DNA of 64,000 nt from Liolophura sinensis (taxonomy: Eukaryota > Mollusca > Polyplacophora > Chitonida > Chitonidae). The notes under the pieces were generated by a model. The model ran no database searches and was not told where the DNA came from. It worked only from the letters and a program-made list of their open reading frames with translations. The stretch covers positions 18,075,764-18,139,763 of the forward strand of contig NC_088306.1 of the NCBI RefSeq assembly GCF_032854445.1, in the 5' to 3' direction. Of this stretch, positions 50,701 to 60,961 are shown piece after piece. Every line of letters starts with the position of its first letter. The first letter of the stretch is position 1. Position numbers and translations under genes: made by a program.

Positions 50701-53700
50701 AGCAATTACTTGATTTATTTTTTTTTTGCTTTTTTCTATGTCATACTCAAGACTATTTCAGTGACTTATAAGGCAGTGGCCAGCAATATGATGGGAAGAA
50801 TCCGGGCATAGTCCAGAGGACACCCACGACCATTCCGACGTTATTGGTAGGCCTTCCAACGTATAGCCAGAGAGGAAGCCAGCATGGAATCGACTTAAAC
50901 TCACACTAATCACATTGGTGTGAGGCTCCTAGGTCATGGCATTGCACCCGCACGCCAGCCCCGAATACAAAACAGTTACCCTAATTCTTCTGATTTTGGG
51001 GACAGATATTAGCAGTGCTGAAAGCAGAATATTACATTTCTTTACCAGCCTTTTGGAAAAGCAAACATATGAGTATGTTGTTCATTAAATGGTTTCACCA
51101 TCTGAGAAAAAAAAAGTAAATATTCCTGCTACAATTACATGTATATTGGCTAAAAAGATCAGACCAGGTGTCCCCAAAATTAGAAGAAATAGGGTACATG
51201 GTTGTGTTTTAGGACATATGTTCTATAAAGATGACACTAGACCCATATATCTGCTATTATTTTGGAGAAATTTCCTTTTTTTCTTAAGTAACTTTAACTT
51301 CTCAGTTATAGTACTTTACTTGCAAGCCAGTGGCACACCTCATGCAATCCACAAGTATATCTCAGGCAAGCCACTGGCAAGCTTGTGGCTTGCTAATAAG
51401 CTCCCTGTAAAGACAACTTTCAGTGTGGTTTGAACCATATTTTCTCTTTAGAAATGTGCTGAACGTGCACATGGATTCAAACAGGATACCCCTCAAGTCA
51501 GGTGGGATTCCCGTAATGTCAGGTGCGATTTCCCTTGAAACGCCTGGTGGAATTCCCATACGTGTCAGGTAGGAATCCCCTTAAATCAGACGGGATTCCG
51601 CCCTTACAAAAGACTGAATTACCCTTATGTGTGATGGAATTCCCCTATGTCAGATGGGATTCCCCTAACATGAGATGGAATTCCCCTTATATGAGATCAT
51701 ATTCCCCTTACATTAGACAGAATTCCCTTATATCAGATGGGATTCCCCTTATCTCACATGAGATTCCCCTTACATGAGATGGGATTCACCTTATGTCACA
51801 CAAGAATCCCCTTACATGAGATGGAATTCCCATTATGTCAGATGGGAGTGTTATTATGTGTGTGTGTGTATGCTTGGGGTTTAACGTCATACTTAGAGTG
51901 TATTATGTCCAAAAGGATTCCCTTTAAAAATAGGCAAAATTCCACTTGTGTCAGATTGAATTTCCCTTAGGTCAGGTAAACTATGATTACTCCTTATGTC
52001 ACAGGAGATTCCCCTTATGTCAGACAGGATTTCACTTATGTTCCGTAGTCCAGGGTTCCCCTAATGACAGATGGGATTCCCCTTATGTCTGAAAGAGCTC
52101 CCATTATATCAGATGGAATTCCAATGAGTCAGACTGGATTACTCTTTCCGCAGACAGAATTCCCTCATGTCAGATGGGATTCCTCAAATTTCAGATGGGA
52201 TTCCCCTTTTGTTGCTCAGGGACTCCCATCATGTCAGACAGGACTCACATCATGACAGACAGGATTCAGAAAATGACATTTTCAAGCAGCCAGTCAATAT
52301 GTATTACCGAAATGATTAAGCCATACTATATCCCCGAGAAACCAACAAATTATTTTCATCCATCAGACACAATTAAAGTAGATGGAGAACTGTTACATAC
52401 CATTCGTTGCCTTGGAATTGCTATGGTAACCAGATTGGGATAGAAGAGTTTATACAATGATAGCAGGCCCATCAAGTATGGTTGTGAACCCTGCAATAAA
52501 GGAAAGAAATTTTAACAATAACAATAAAGAAAATACTCAATTTACTAGATTACTGTAATTCTTCGACCTTTTCAAATGTTTGCAAGGTGCTTATTCAAGC
52601 ATATTTTGAAGGAATTATTCTGTGTAGTCTGATAAAATTATACTTTTGTGAAACCCTGAAACTTGCCAATCCAACCAATGTAGTTTTGTCTCAAAAATCA
52701 ATTTAAAAATGTGCATAGTTTGCACTAAAAGTTGGTCTTTCATATGCCAAAAGGTTGAGGAATGGGGGTATAAGCTGAAAAAAGTTTTCAAAGCGCTGAC
52801 ATGAAAGAAAACAGGGTGCTCTAAATATTTGTTGGGATTAAGTGATGTTCTGAATGATTTTACAAGCATTCGAAATCTTTTTTTTTTTTCTTGGCTTACC
52901 AAAAAGGGAACTTTGGGGAGAGGTTACTGTGTAGTAATTGCCTGCAGAAAAGGACTGGATTGGCCCTGCTTGTTACAAAATTCTTTCAATGTTCAGTATT
53001 GTAAAGACATGCCTTCTAAGTCGCTAAATCATCTGGAAACTTGAAGAAACTAAAACCAGGGTTCCTCGCTGATCGCAAACCATTAAACCATTTCCTGGAA
53101 AAATTTGAGACTGCTATTATCACTTTGGTGACTTTATAGTCCTGAAACTAAATGGGAAAGCTGTGCCAGCAGGTAAAGGTTGGACAGCCACAACATATTT
53201 TGGATGAGATCATTATGTGTTGGCGTAAAGTACGCATAAAATCAGCCTCATTATCTATCGACTTTGAGTGTCATACTATTCAGATTCAAGTGCCCTGTTT
53301 TTAATTTCACTGTCTTAATCTGATGATACATACTGGGTTATCCAATTATGAATTAAATAATAAATCTGGACACTAATCCTTTAAAGAGAATACACATACA
53401 ACAGATGCCTGGAGTTTCAGAAGGTGTCGAACTCGAAACATGCGAACATCCTCCCTCTGGGTAAGTTGATACAGCAAGTAACAGACATGGGGCATCTGCA
53501 GCATAGGGAAAGTTCATTTAGGTTTAGCCTGAACAATGACAAACCCGACGTGAAAATATTTTTTTACTTATTTCATTAAAGTTCAATGCTATCCAGAAAA
53601 TGGTTAGGAACAGATGAAATAAAGGTATTGTAACACATTCATTTTTGAGGTGATATGTTCAGTCACGAAGAAATAAGAATTATTGTCACTAGTATGTACA

Positions 53701-56700
53701 AGTTGATATAAGTATGTCATCGGGGCCAAGCTTAATACATGTACAAAGACATCCACTCACTCCAGCAGCACATTTGCAATGTTTTAAAACAGCAGTAGCT
53801 TTAAAAATAACGAAATCAAAGAACTTAGAAAGCACAGAGCATAAATAATACATGTATTTATCAATTCTGAATAGAATAAAATCACAACTGAATTCCCACT
53901 GGCATTTGTGGTAAACAAGGATTACCATCACTCCCTTAAATTGTTTTTTAAAGAGGCTATACCGGAGACAGCGGGCAAAAAAAAATCCATACTCAATAAT
54001 CAAATATTCTGCATTTACCAAGAACAGCTCAAATTATTGTCGCCCGGTTTCCTCCCACCATAATGCTGGCCGCCGTCGTATAAATTTAATATTCTTGAGT
54101 ACGGCGTAAAACACCAATCAAATAAATAAATAAATCAAATTAATGTCTTTCATTAAATATCAGACTTATGCCAGTACTATTTACTGAATTATAATAAACC
54201 AAAAAGTTATAATGCAACCCACTTTCTACATTTTAGGAACTTTATTGTCAATTTTGAACAGTACAGCATTCAGAGACAAGCCTGATATTTTTCTGAACTG
54301 TTATTATTTGGGCTCTTATAAAAAAAAATACAATAAATTTGCTTGGATTTCTGTTGATCTGTTAATTGGCAAAAATATCTGGTATAGCTTCTCTATATAA
54401 ACCAAACTGACATAGCCTTACTGATATGTAACTGACACAGCCTTACTGATATGTAAATGACAGTCTTACTGACATGTAACTGTCACAGCCTTACTGATAT
54501 GTAACTGACACAGCCTTACTGATATGTAACTGCCACAGCCAGAGAGCATGCTGCACATCACTATACACCAACAACACACTATACAGAACTTACTCAGAGA
54601 AGAAGTCCTATGAATTGCATGAAAACAGGGTGTACACAAAAGTCATACATTTATCCCATAGATATGTTATTATTATTTACTATTAGATATATATAAAGTA
54701 AAAGAGATAGAATGTATATTTCCCAAAATGCCTTCATCTAAAGTCAACATTTTTCAAAAATAACCATGTTGGTTTCTGTAGAATATGATGTTGTATTGAC
54801 TACATGTATGTCGTTCTAATAAACATGAGGCGGAGTGGGAGAGTAGGGGGTGCTGAACCTTGGTGTCTGAACTGCCTGGTCTGTGCTGAACACCCATACA
54901 GCTTGTGCCAGATAAACCCGATAAAGCTGATAGCATTCTCAGGCCACCCCAGTTTAAATTATTGTTTCATGGACAAAACAAATCTTTCTGCCATCTTTTT
55001 GAGGAGAGTATAAAATCAGGCTTGATAAATCATGTAAATTGTGGAAAATATGGACTATCCAATATGTCCTGTTCAAGACATATTCACATAATCTGGAATC
55101 CTTGAAAAAAAAGGAAAATTCACATAAACCTCAAAATTGGACTTAAACCACAAAATAATGTTGGCATTGCCTGACTTCAATTAAATGTACATGTAATGTT
55201 AATAAAATCTGAATTGTATTTGAATATTTTAATTCAACCACTGAGTGGACATACCAGTACACTGCTGTCCAGGAAGTAGAAGATAATCCCATAGAGAGCG
55301 TGAATCTTGTCTTTGCCATCGATGTAGTCAAAGACGAGGTTTATCCACCGAATTAACAGTGCCTTTGAAAATACAACAGACAAGCAAAAGAAATTAGAAA
55401 AATTAGAGCAACCTCCCCACACATGCATACTAAGAAAACAATTTCTTTACTTTTCCAAAGATAAATTAAACCAACAAGCATATTGACCTGTTTGATAAGA
55501 TTTGAACACTGTGCCAGCACTGTGGTTGGAAGCTAACAGCGTTTAAGTTCTAGTCCAGTATATTACATTTTATCATTACATATCATTACAGAGTTCATCC
55601 TATTAATGAGAAAATGCCCATCCTTGATACCTGTGTATTGACTGAGGGTATGTTGGTGCACATCCATGATATGGCCTTCAGCACCGCATCTTGAGGCACC
55701 ACCGTCTCTGGTATCAGGCATTTGATCAGCTTGCTGCTCACGGTCTCCGCTACGACAAATCACATATAACATATCACATAGGTCTGTCACATATAACATT
55801 TCATGATCATAATCACACAAGACTCTCATAAATATAGCATATCACATAGAAGTGTCACATAAGACATATCAAGTATAACTGTCATATACAACACAAAACG
55901 AATAGGAATTAACCTCTGCTACACAGAACACATATACACCAAAAAAACATGCTTATCTTGGCCAAATCTAACACATTTCGACTGAGTGTCACATATAACT
56001 TAGCAATGATCATACTAATAAAATGTCACTCACCAAACTTTTTGCTGGCTGCCACATCTACAATTTTGGAGAAGAAATTTTCAGGTAATCCAGACTCCTT
56101 GGCTTGAGTTTCTATAATCTGAATATCAAGTGATAGCTGCACAGAGTTTCTCTGCCTGGATGTTTGGCCAGCAGCTGAAAGAGACAAAACTGATATAGTC
56201 AATACACTGTATATCAATGGTTCACTCTTGTGTCAGTTCAGTTGTTAAACTTAGTTCAAATGCTGTGTCGATGTCTGGCTACTTAAAGCTACTAGTATTT
56301 TGCTTATTAACTCTTAACCCAAATTTTACTCCTGCACCCAAAATTTGAGAGATATTCTGCGCTCATGCAGATTTGTTGTTGAGAGAGATAGATAAAGTTT
56401 GCCTTTCTCCGCATTAAGAAACATTACACAATATGACTCTAGCAAGTCAAACTGAAGGCTATAAAAACACAGCATTATACTGCAAGGTTCGTCAACTGGC
56501 ATTTCCTAAATTTTACAGGCCTTTTGAAATAGAAATTAAAGGCACATGAATATGATTTAACACTAGGTTTCTTTCATATATTATATCTCTGTTCAGTGAA
56601 TTACATGTGACTGGTTAACGAAAAGACGAAAGAATATTTTCAAGAATATCAGGTACTAGAGGGTTGTTCCAGATTAGCTTTGGGCCACGTGGGTCCCAGA

Positions 56701-57339
56701 TTTTTTGGTAATACATGGTCAAAGCCAGCCGCTGTACTGACAGCCACAACATATTTGACATGAGCAGTTATCTACATCAGGTTTTAAATGGGGCACGCTG
56801 TGATGTTGGTTGCGGACCTAACGTCAGAGTAATCTGGAAGTATAAGCCGAGTCAGCATTTCAGGAATCTCGCAAGTTCACACTGGTTGAGATGAGACAGG
56901 GCAGAGGCTCTGGCCAGCTAATGCGGCTAAAAGGTGTGATTTTACAGTATTTCCTTACCACGCCCTCAAGCCAAAAAGACTCCAAAATCTCACCTTTTAG
57001 CTGTGTTACTTTGTAAGCGCCCCCACGCTGTCTTGTCCATATCTGAGTAAATTCGAAAGACTCCTGAGATGCAGACTCGGCTTATTGCACACAGGGCTAT
57101 GTTTGCGCATAAACATGGCCAAATATAGCTAGGTGTGATGAATGTCAGAATTTAAATATAACACAGTGATGGAATAACCCCCAACTCGTTACAACATGAT
57201 GAAAGAGTCAACATTTAACTTATTTCAAAGGTTATTTCAGTAACATGGTGGTGTTGTTGTACTTGCCAGTGATAACACCTTTCAATGCATCTTGCAGCCG
57301 AGATGTACCACTCTTTCCTTTAGATCTTGGAGTCGCCAT
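38765..57339 (-). CDS. CENPI: Centromere protein I (CENP-I, Mis6 family)
   Basis: CENP-I is a subunit of the CENP-H/I/K part of the constitutive centromere-associated network at kinetochores. The 18 exons on the minus strand are 57339-57267, 56174-56034, 55749-55631, 55362-55255, 53495-53400, 52490-52401, 50466-50326, 49136-48972, 48211-48091, 47163-47078, 46081-45964, 45419-45355, 43291-43167, 42223-42070, 41548-41428, 40583-40304, 39910-39869 and 38914-38765. Phases fit, giving about 731 aa (human 756). Landmarks: KLIKCLIPETVVPQDAVLKA, FDYIDGKDKIHALYG, MFRVRHLLKLQ, CLFFSSSVYFK, and the C-terminal LWQYKAF and DPEVIQALDVPHPS. The length of the exon at 41548-41428 needs one base more than I count, so its edge or one base is uncertain. 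The donor of the exon at 43167 (ata|gtcagt) was chosen by phase and length. Intron 1 is GC-AG. Confidence 0.93.
39060..39346 (-). repeat. Family B-related SINE
   Basis: Contains atgccgaagacaccagacgt, acactgacaccgggccaaca and the tRNA-like end ctgggtttgatcttcggtct. Similar elements are common in mollusc genomes. It is in CENPI intron 17. Confidence 0.75.
39561..39826 (-). repeat. Family A SINE, full length, diverged
   Basis: Tail to tgccacggacccc. It lies directly next to a poly-C run, about 30 bp from CENPI exon 17. Confidence 0.85.
41070..41255 (-). repeat. Family A SINE, head-truncated
   Basis: tttatttatctgattgatct through gagaggaagccagaatgaac, with a deletion in the body. It is in CENPI intron 15. 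Confidence 0.75.
41648..41735 (-). repeat. Family A SINE tail fragment
   Basis: ttatttggtgttttacgcct and actcaaaaatgtttcattta. It is in CENPI intron 14. Confidence 0.65.
42757..42980 (-). repeat. Family A SINE, diverged
   Basis: cttatatttcacttatgcaa through ctcctgggtcattgcgctat and cctcggccacc. It is in CENPI intron 13. Confidence 0.75.
43350..43560. repeat. Dispersed repeat C
   Basis: Shares agcacataa, ccataaaat-like, ttttgat, tttctgaga-like and aattaatcaa blocks with 50070-50220, and further blocks with 17693-17830. It is in CENPI intron 12. Confidence 0.6.
44261..44602. mobile_element. Foldback MITE with long inverted repeats
   Basis: The two halves are inverted copies. aaatactttcatttatttt pairs with the end block aaataaatgaaagtatattt. 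aaggtgggctttatg (44310) pairs with cataaagcccacctt (44519). ctaggaactctgacgtca pairs with tgacatcagagttcctaa. About 342 bp with a short unpaired centre. It is in CENPI intron 12. Confidence 0.85.
45042..45312 (-). repeat. Family A SINE, full length, with target duplication
   Basis: All parts present, including a homopolymer T tract (A tail) and the intact head (ccgactgagccacgggggcc). Perfect 13-bp duplication tcatgtcaatatg at 45029-45041 and 45313-45325. It lies in CENPI intron 12, 30 bp from the next exon. Confidence 0.95.
46480..46680. repeat. Minisatellite, about 15-bp unit
   Basis: About 13 copies of cacataaagtatccc with small indels. It is in CENPI intron 10. Confidence 0.9.
47648..47802 (+). 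repeat. Family A SINE, head-truncated
   Basis: gaaaggtctgtcagcaacct through the AT-rich tail. It is in CENPI intron 9. Confidence 0.75.
48315..48490 (-). repeat. Family A SINE, head-truncated
   Basis: Tail to cggcaggagaggaagcc. It is in CENPI intron 8. Confidence 0.8.
48562..48775 (-). repeat. Family A SINE, head-truncated
   Basis: Tail to cagcattagtgagagactct. It is in CENPI intron 8. Confidence 0.8.
49685..49948. repeat. Satellite-like array S, about 21-bp unit (first block)
   Basis: About 12 copies of cagatggaattccccttatg plus t, with variants. It is in CENPI intron 7. The same unit reappears at 51480. Confidence 0.9.
50070..50220. repeat. Dispersed repeat C, diverged
   Basis: agaagcacataatgacctta, tttttctgataagaaattaa and tcactggaaaaatgcc match the copy at 43350. 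It is in CENPI intron 7. Confidence 0.55.
50598..50685 (-). repeat. Family A SINE fragment
   Basis: ctgattggtgtttacgccgt and tactcaagaatatttcactt. Confidence 0.75.
50706..50970 (-). repeat. Family A SINE, diverged, nearly full length
   Basis: catactcaagactatttcag through gagaggaagccagcatggaa and ctcctaggtcatggcat. It is in CENPI intron 6. Confidence 0.75.
51480..52275. repeat. Satellite-like array S, about 21-bp unit (second block)
   Basis: About 35 copies of cagatgggattccccttatg-type units, interrupted near 51860 by tgtgtgtgtg and near 52040. It is in CENPI intron 6, across exon 7 from the first block. Confidence 0.9.
52551..52770 (+). mobile_element. MITE-like element, family M1
   Basis: Left end tactgtaattcttcgacct; right end aaaaggttgaggaatggggg; interior gccaatccaaccaatgtagt. 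220 bp. It is in CENPI intron 5, 60 bp from an exon. Confidence 0.8.
54036..54137 (+). repeat. Family A SINE 3' fragment
   Basis: ggtttcctcccaccataatg through caccaatcaaataaataaat. It is in CENPI intron 4. Confidence 0.85.
54408..54542. repeat. Minisatellite, about 25-bp unit
   Basis: About six copies of tgacacagccttactgatat then gtaac. It shares acacagccttac with the array at 1-479. It is in CENPI intron 4. Confidence 0.88.
57265..57266 (-). other. CENPI: GC-AG intron donor in CENPI
   Basis: Exon 1 ends ATCACTG and the intron starts gcaagt. Joining to the exon at 56174 keeps the frame (GVIT then AAGQTS). The GT two bases further on (aa|gtacaa) would lead to a stop within exon 2. Confidence 0.85.
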
Positions 57340-57884
57340 ACTTCAATTGACCTGGCGATCTTATGACAATTTTCAAAACTAAATCCTTCAGACGGTAACA
57401 TCCCTCGTTGACTGGCTAACTACTCCCGACGTAAGGGAAAATCCATTGATTCGGATAAAGCAGAAGAATTCCGCCAACTTGGTTCAAACCAAATCTCGTT
57501 ACATCCCGGGTGATTCAAACCCATAACCCAACCAAGATAATTGCAAAATAAGGACGCGGACTTCTTTTTAAATAAAACATATGCAGATAGTAAACAGAAT
57601 AAATAAAGACCACTTGATTTCATTTATAGTCTAGGTGTTATATATAGTATGTTAATGACAGTTATATACGTTATAAATATTTAACGCTTTCTTTTTTTAA
57701 CTCCGTTTTCATATTTTCCACGATCTGTCTGTTGCCTCTTGTTAAGCTCTACCAGAATCAGCAATCACTTGATGTCACCACTTCACACAAGCTTTACACA
57801 CTTTCTTTCAGCAAACATTGTTTCTTTCAGTATTGTGTACCAGAATTTTGTTTGCACTTGCTAGAATTTTCATCTGTTTTCAAA
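57340..57884. promoter_or_regulatory. Divergent promoter region CENPI/IMPA1
   Basis: 545 bp between the start codons of CENPI (minus) and IMPA1 (plus), free of recognised repeats. It must hold both promoters unless an upstream non-coding exon exists. Confidence 0.55.
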
Positions 57885-58706
57885 ATGGCTGCAGATATGG
57901 CGAAGATTTATGAGGTAGCCGTGAAGATAGCCAAAGATGCCGGCGGTATGATCCGAGAGGCATTCCGCTTAGACCAAGTGATCCAAACGAAAGAGGGGGC
58001 CATGGACTTAGTGACTGAAACTGATCAAAATGTCGAAAAATATATCACAGATATGGTAGAAGAAAGCTTTCCCACCCATTCTTTCATTGGAGAAGAATCT
58101 GTGGCTGCTGGGAAGAAGTGTGAATTAACAGATAATCCCACGTGGATAGTTGACCCCATAGATGGAACAACCAATTTTGTGCATAGATTTCCATTTGTGG
58201 CAGTCTCCATTGCAGTAGCCGTAAATAAAGATATAGAAATAGGAGTTGTCTACAACCCTATACAAGACCAGCTGTATACAGCAAGAAAAGGCCAAGGAGC
58301 ATTTGTCAATGGGAAGCCATTAAAAGTTTCTGGGAAAGAAAATTTGGGCGAAGCATTGCTGCTAGGAGAATTTGGTGCTGACAGGAATCCAGAAAACTTT
58401 AAGACCAAAATGGACAATTTCCATAAAATCATGCTCCAGGCTCGAGGAATGAGAAGTTTAGGGTCGGCAGCACTGAACATGTGCATGATCGCTTCAGGAG
58501 TCAATGACGGCTATATTGAATATGGAATACATATTTGGGATATAGCAGCAGGGTACCTTATCCTTCGTGAAGCTGGGGGTGTGGTCTTAGACCCCAGCGG
58601 GGATGCTGTGGATCTCTGCAGTCGTTCGGTTTTGTGCGGGTCGACAGACAAACTGTGTCGAGAGATTGCCAGTAAAGTAAATCATGTTCGTTACGAAAGG
58701 GACTAG
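57885..58706 (+). CDS. IMPA1: Inositol monophosphatase 1, intronless CDS
   Basis: It hydrolyses inositol monophosphates to free myo-inositol in the cytosol, needs Mg2+, and in this family is inhibited by lithium. The frame is a single 273-codon exon; human IMPA1 has 277 residues and a multi-exon gene. The metal-binding motifs are intact: E70 in GEES; D90, D93 and T95 in WIVDPIDGTTNF; and D219 in WDIAAGYLILREAGG. The start MAADMAKIYE at 57885 was chosen because it matches the family length. An in-frame ATG at 57732 would add 51 residues without family features, though the frame is open. No poly(A) remnant or flanking duplication is visible, so a recent retrocopy is not supported. The gene is divergent from CENPI. 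Confidence 0.96.
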   Translation: MAADMAKIYEVAVKIAKDAGGMIREAFRLDQVIQTKEGAMDLVTETDQNVEKYITDMVEESFPTHSFIGEESVAAGKKCELTDNPTWIVDPIDGTTNFVHRFPFVAVSIAVAVNKDIEIGVVYNPIQDQLYTARKGQGAFVNGKPLKVSGKENLGEALLLGEFGADRNPENFKTKMDNFHKIMLQARGMRSLGSAALNMCMIASGVNDGYIEYGIHIWDIAAGYLILREAGGVVLDPSGDAVDLCSRSVLCGSTDKLCREIASKVNHVRYERD

Positions 58707-59254
58707 TAGAATGATTGACACATGTACCAGTTCTGTCAAAACTGTGAATTGGCTCAAATCAGGAATTTATCAAAATCAGCTCCATGAAATAACTGATTAT
58801 TAATTTATGTGAAATTATATGTTAATTTAAATTTACATTTATTAACCTGTATAAATTGTAATTATTGTCTATTACTTATTGTATGTGTTTTGATTAAGAG
58901 GAAGTTGTTAAACTATACTCAGGCATTTTTAAAATATGTTGCATGTATAAACATTTTAGATTAGCACTGTAACACAAGTCTGTAAGTAATTTTTAGGTTG
59001 TTGAGGATATGATTGGCAAAGGAAAGGCAGAGAATCAGCCCCATAGAGGTATGATAAGAAAGTGCAAATTTCAAAATCGCAGCAGAATTCTGAAAGTTTC
59101 AGAATCGAAAGTATTAAACTTGGTCGAAGCACTCATTAAAGTTATAATGCCATTAAAGAGATGGTTGCTTAATGAAAACTCTCCAAAAATGCACTCTTGA
59201 TCAAAAACACCAATTTTCCGTTAAACAGAGGCGCTGTGTTTTTAAAATACAATA

Positions 59255-59602
59255 TGAGTGAGTCAGTGAGTACTTGGGGTTTAACCTTTAATTTTTCAGC
59301 CGATGAAGGAATCTTAAGAGTGCATGTGATATGCCTCCGTGTTGCAGGACGGATTTCCATTGCTCTTTTATCTAGTGCTGCTTCACTGAGACGCCTTACC
59401 GAAGGCAAGTAAGCCACCCCGCCCAAGCTATTATACTGATACGGGTCAACCAGTCGTTGAACTATCCCCTTCATGCTGAATGCCAAGCAAGGAAGTTACA
59501 GCTTCCTGTTTTAAAGTCTTAGGTGTGACTCGACCCAGGATTGACTCTGGATCCACCGCTCCCGAAGCGGACGCACTATCAAATGTGCTATCGGGCCAGT
59601 CC
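59255..59602 (-). repeat. Family B SINE, full length
   Basis: Tail gagtgagtcagtgagtactt at the left; body with agacgccttaccgaaggcaa; tRNA-like head at the right (minus-strand ggactggcccgatagcac and tcctgggtcgagtc, box A/B-like). About 350 bp. Confidence 0.85.
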
Positions 59603-60074
59603 ACAGTATGAAGATTAAACCACGTTAAACAGATAAATATCTTCACTGAAATCGTTGTGTGCATTTCTGCTTGCTGTAAAAGTTTCATTTTGTTTAACGT
59701 TTGTTCTCATATACGTAAAACATAAACTTTATAATGTGCTGTATTTTGTCATATTTTAGCAAGTTTAAAATCTATTTCTGCCATGATCAGGCATCCTCCA
59801 CATTACAGTGGACTAACAAAGGAGAAAGGGCTACATGTAGAGTAAGAGTTTGAATCTTTGTGGCCCTGTATTTTTTTTGTGAGTAAAGATAAAGGACGCC
59901 TTTCATTAAATAAGTGTTATCATGAATTAGAATGGATAAGCTATGATATTACGTAACATTTGGCGTAACATTTATAGTGATATCATACACGAATCCTGGT
60001 TGAGAGCATACATGTGGTCCTCTAGCTTTCATTAACATGTTGTGCATAGGGAAAGGATAGGGCTGAAAGTTTGT

Positions 60075-60132
60075 TATATATTTATTTAATTGAATGGTGC
60101 ATAACTGCGTGCTCAAGTATTTTTCAGAAAGT
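60075..60132 (-). repeat. Degenerate family A SINE tail
   Basis: tatttatttaattgaatggt and gctcaagtatttttcag. Confidence 0.5.
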
Positions 60133-60880
60133 TACATTTATAGTGGAGTGATTTTCATAGCTCTAGTGTCTAATACAAAAAAAAAAAAAGAGATATTTCA
60201 GTGCGACTGCATCCGGCAACAATTTTTTTATTTTGTTGTTGTTGAAGTTTTATTTTTTAACCTATACATTGCTTCATTGCATGTTTGGAGCTTTATACGC
60301 CATATGCGTGACATATAACAAGAAAAGACAAGTAAAATAGAACTGAAAAAAAGAAGTAGCCTTACAAGAGTGTAGTCGGTTTTGCGACTCGAGGTCCACA
60401 GATTGGTGCTTTGCGGCTGATTCCCCGCCTTACCATACCAGGTCCTTTTCCATCTATCCATATTAATAAAAGCGTGACTGTTATTCAGCTGGCAGTCTGG
60501 TGCTGTACCAAGTGGTATGCCGTATCAGGGTACTGTTTGATGCAGGACATTATCCTTGTTCTGCTTATTCACAGGTGATGTTGTACACGGTTTAGATGAA
60601 TTTTGATGAGACCTTCATCGGCTTTAACTGCTCCATTGAAACAACAGATAACGATTATTGGACTTGAATATATGTATGAATTTTAGTAACAACACGACCA
60701 ACTGAATGGGAATGAGTACAGAGTACAAAAATTGAAAGGAATCATACATCCAGATAACAATTTTAAAGATTTTTTTTTTTTTCTTTTGGTTAAATGTATT
60801 ATTAACACTACTATCTAAGAACGACTGCACCAGCAGTACGCACATATATACACAACCCACTGTGGATGTGTTACATGAAT

Positions 60881-60961
60881 TACACAATTTGTGTACTTCT
60901 GGTACACAAAATTATGTGGATGTGCATTTTTGCCACAATACTGTGTACCACAAGTACACAG
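60881..60961. repeat. Cluster of GTGTAC palindromes
   Basis: TACACA/TGTGTA around att at 60881-60895. TTGTGTAC/GTACACAA with a 5-base spacer at 60889-60909. CTGTGTAC/GTACACAG with a 5-base spacer at 60941-60961. Confidence 0.6.
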
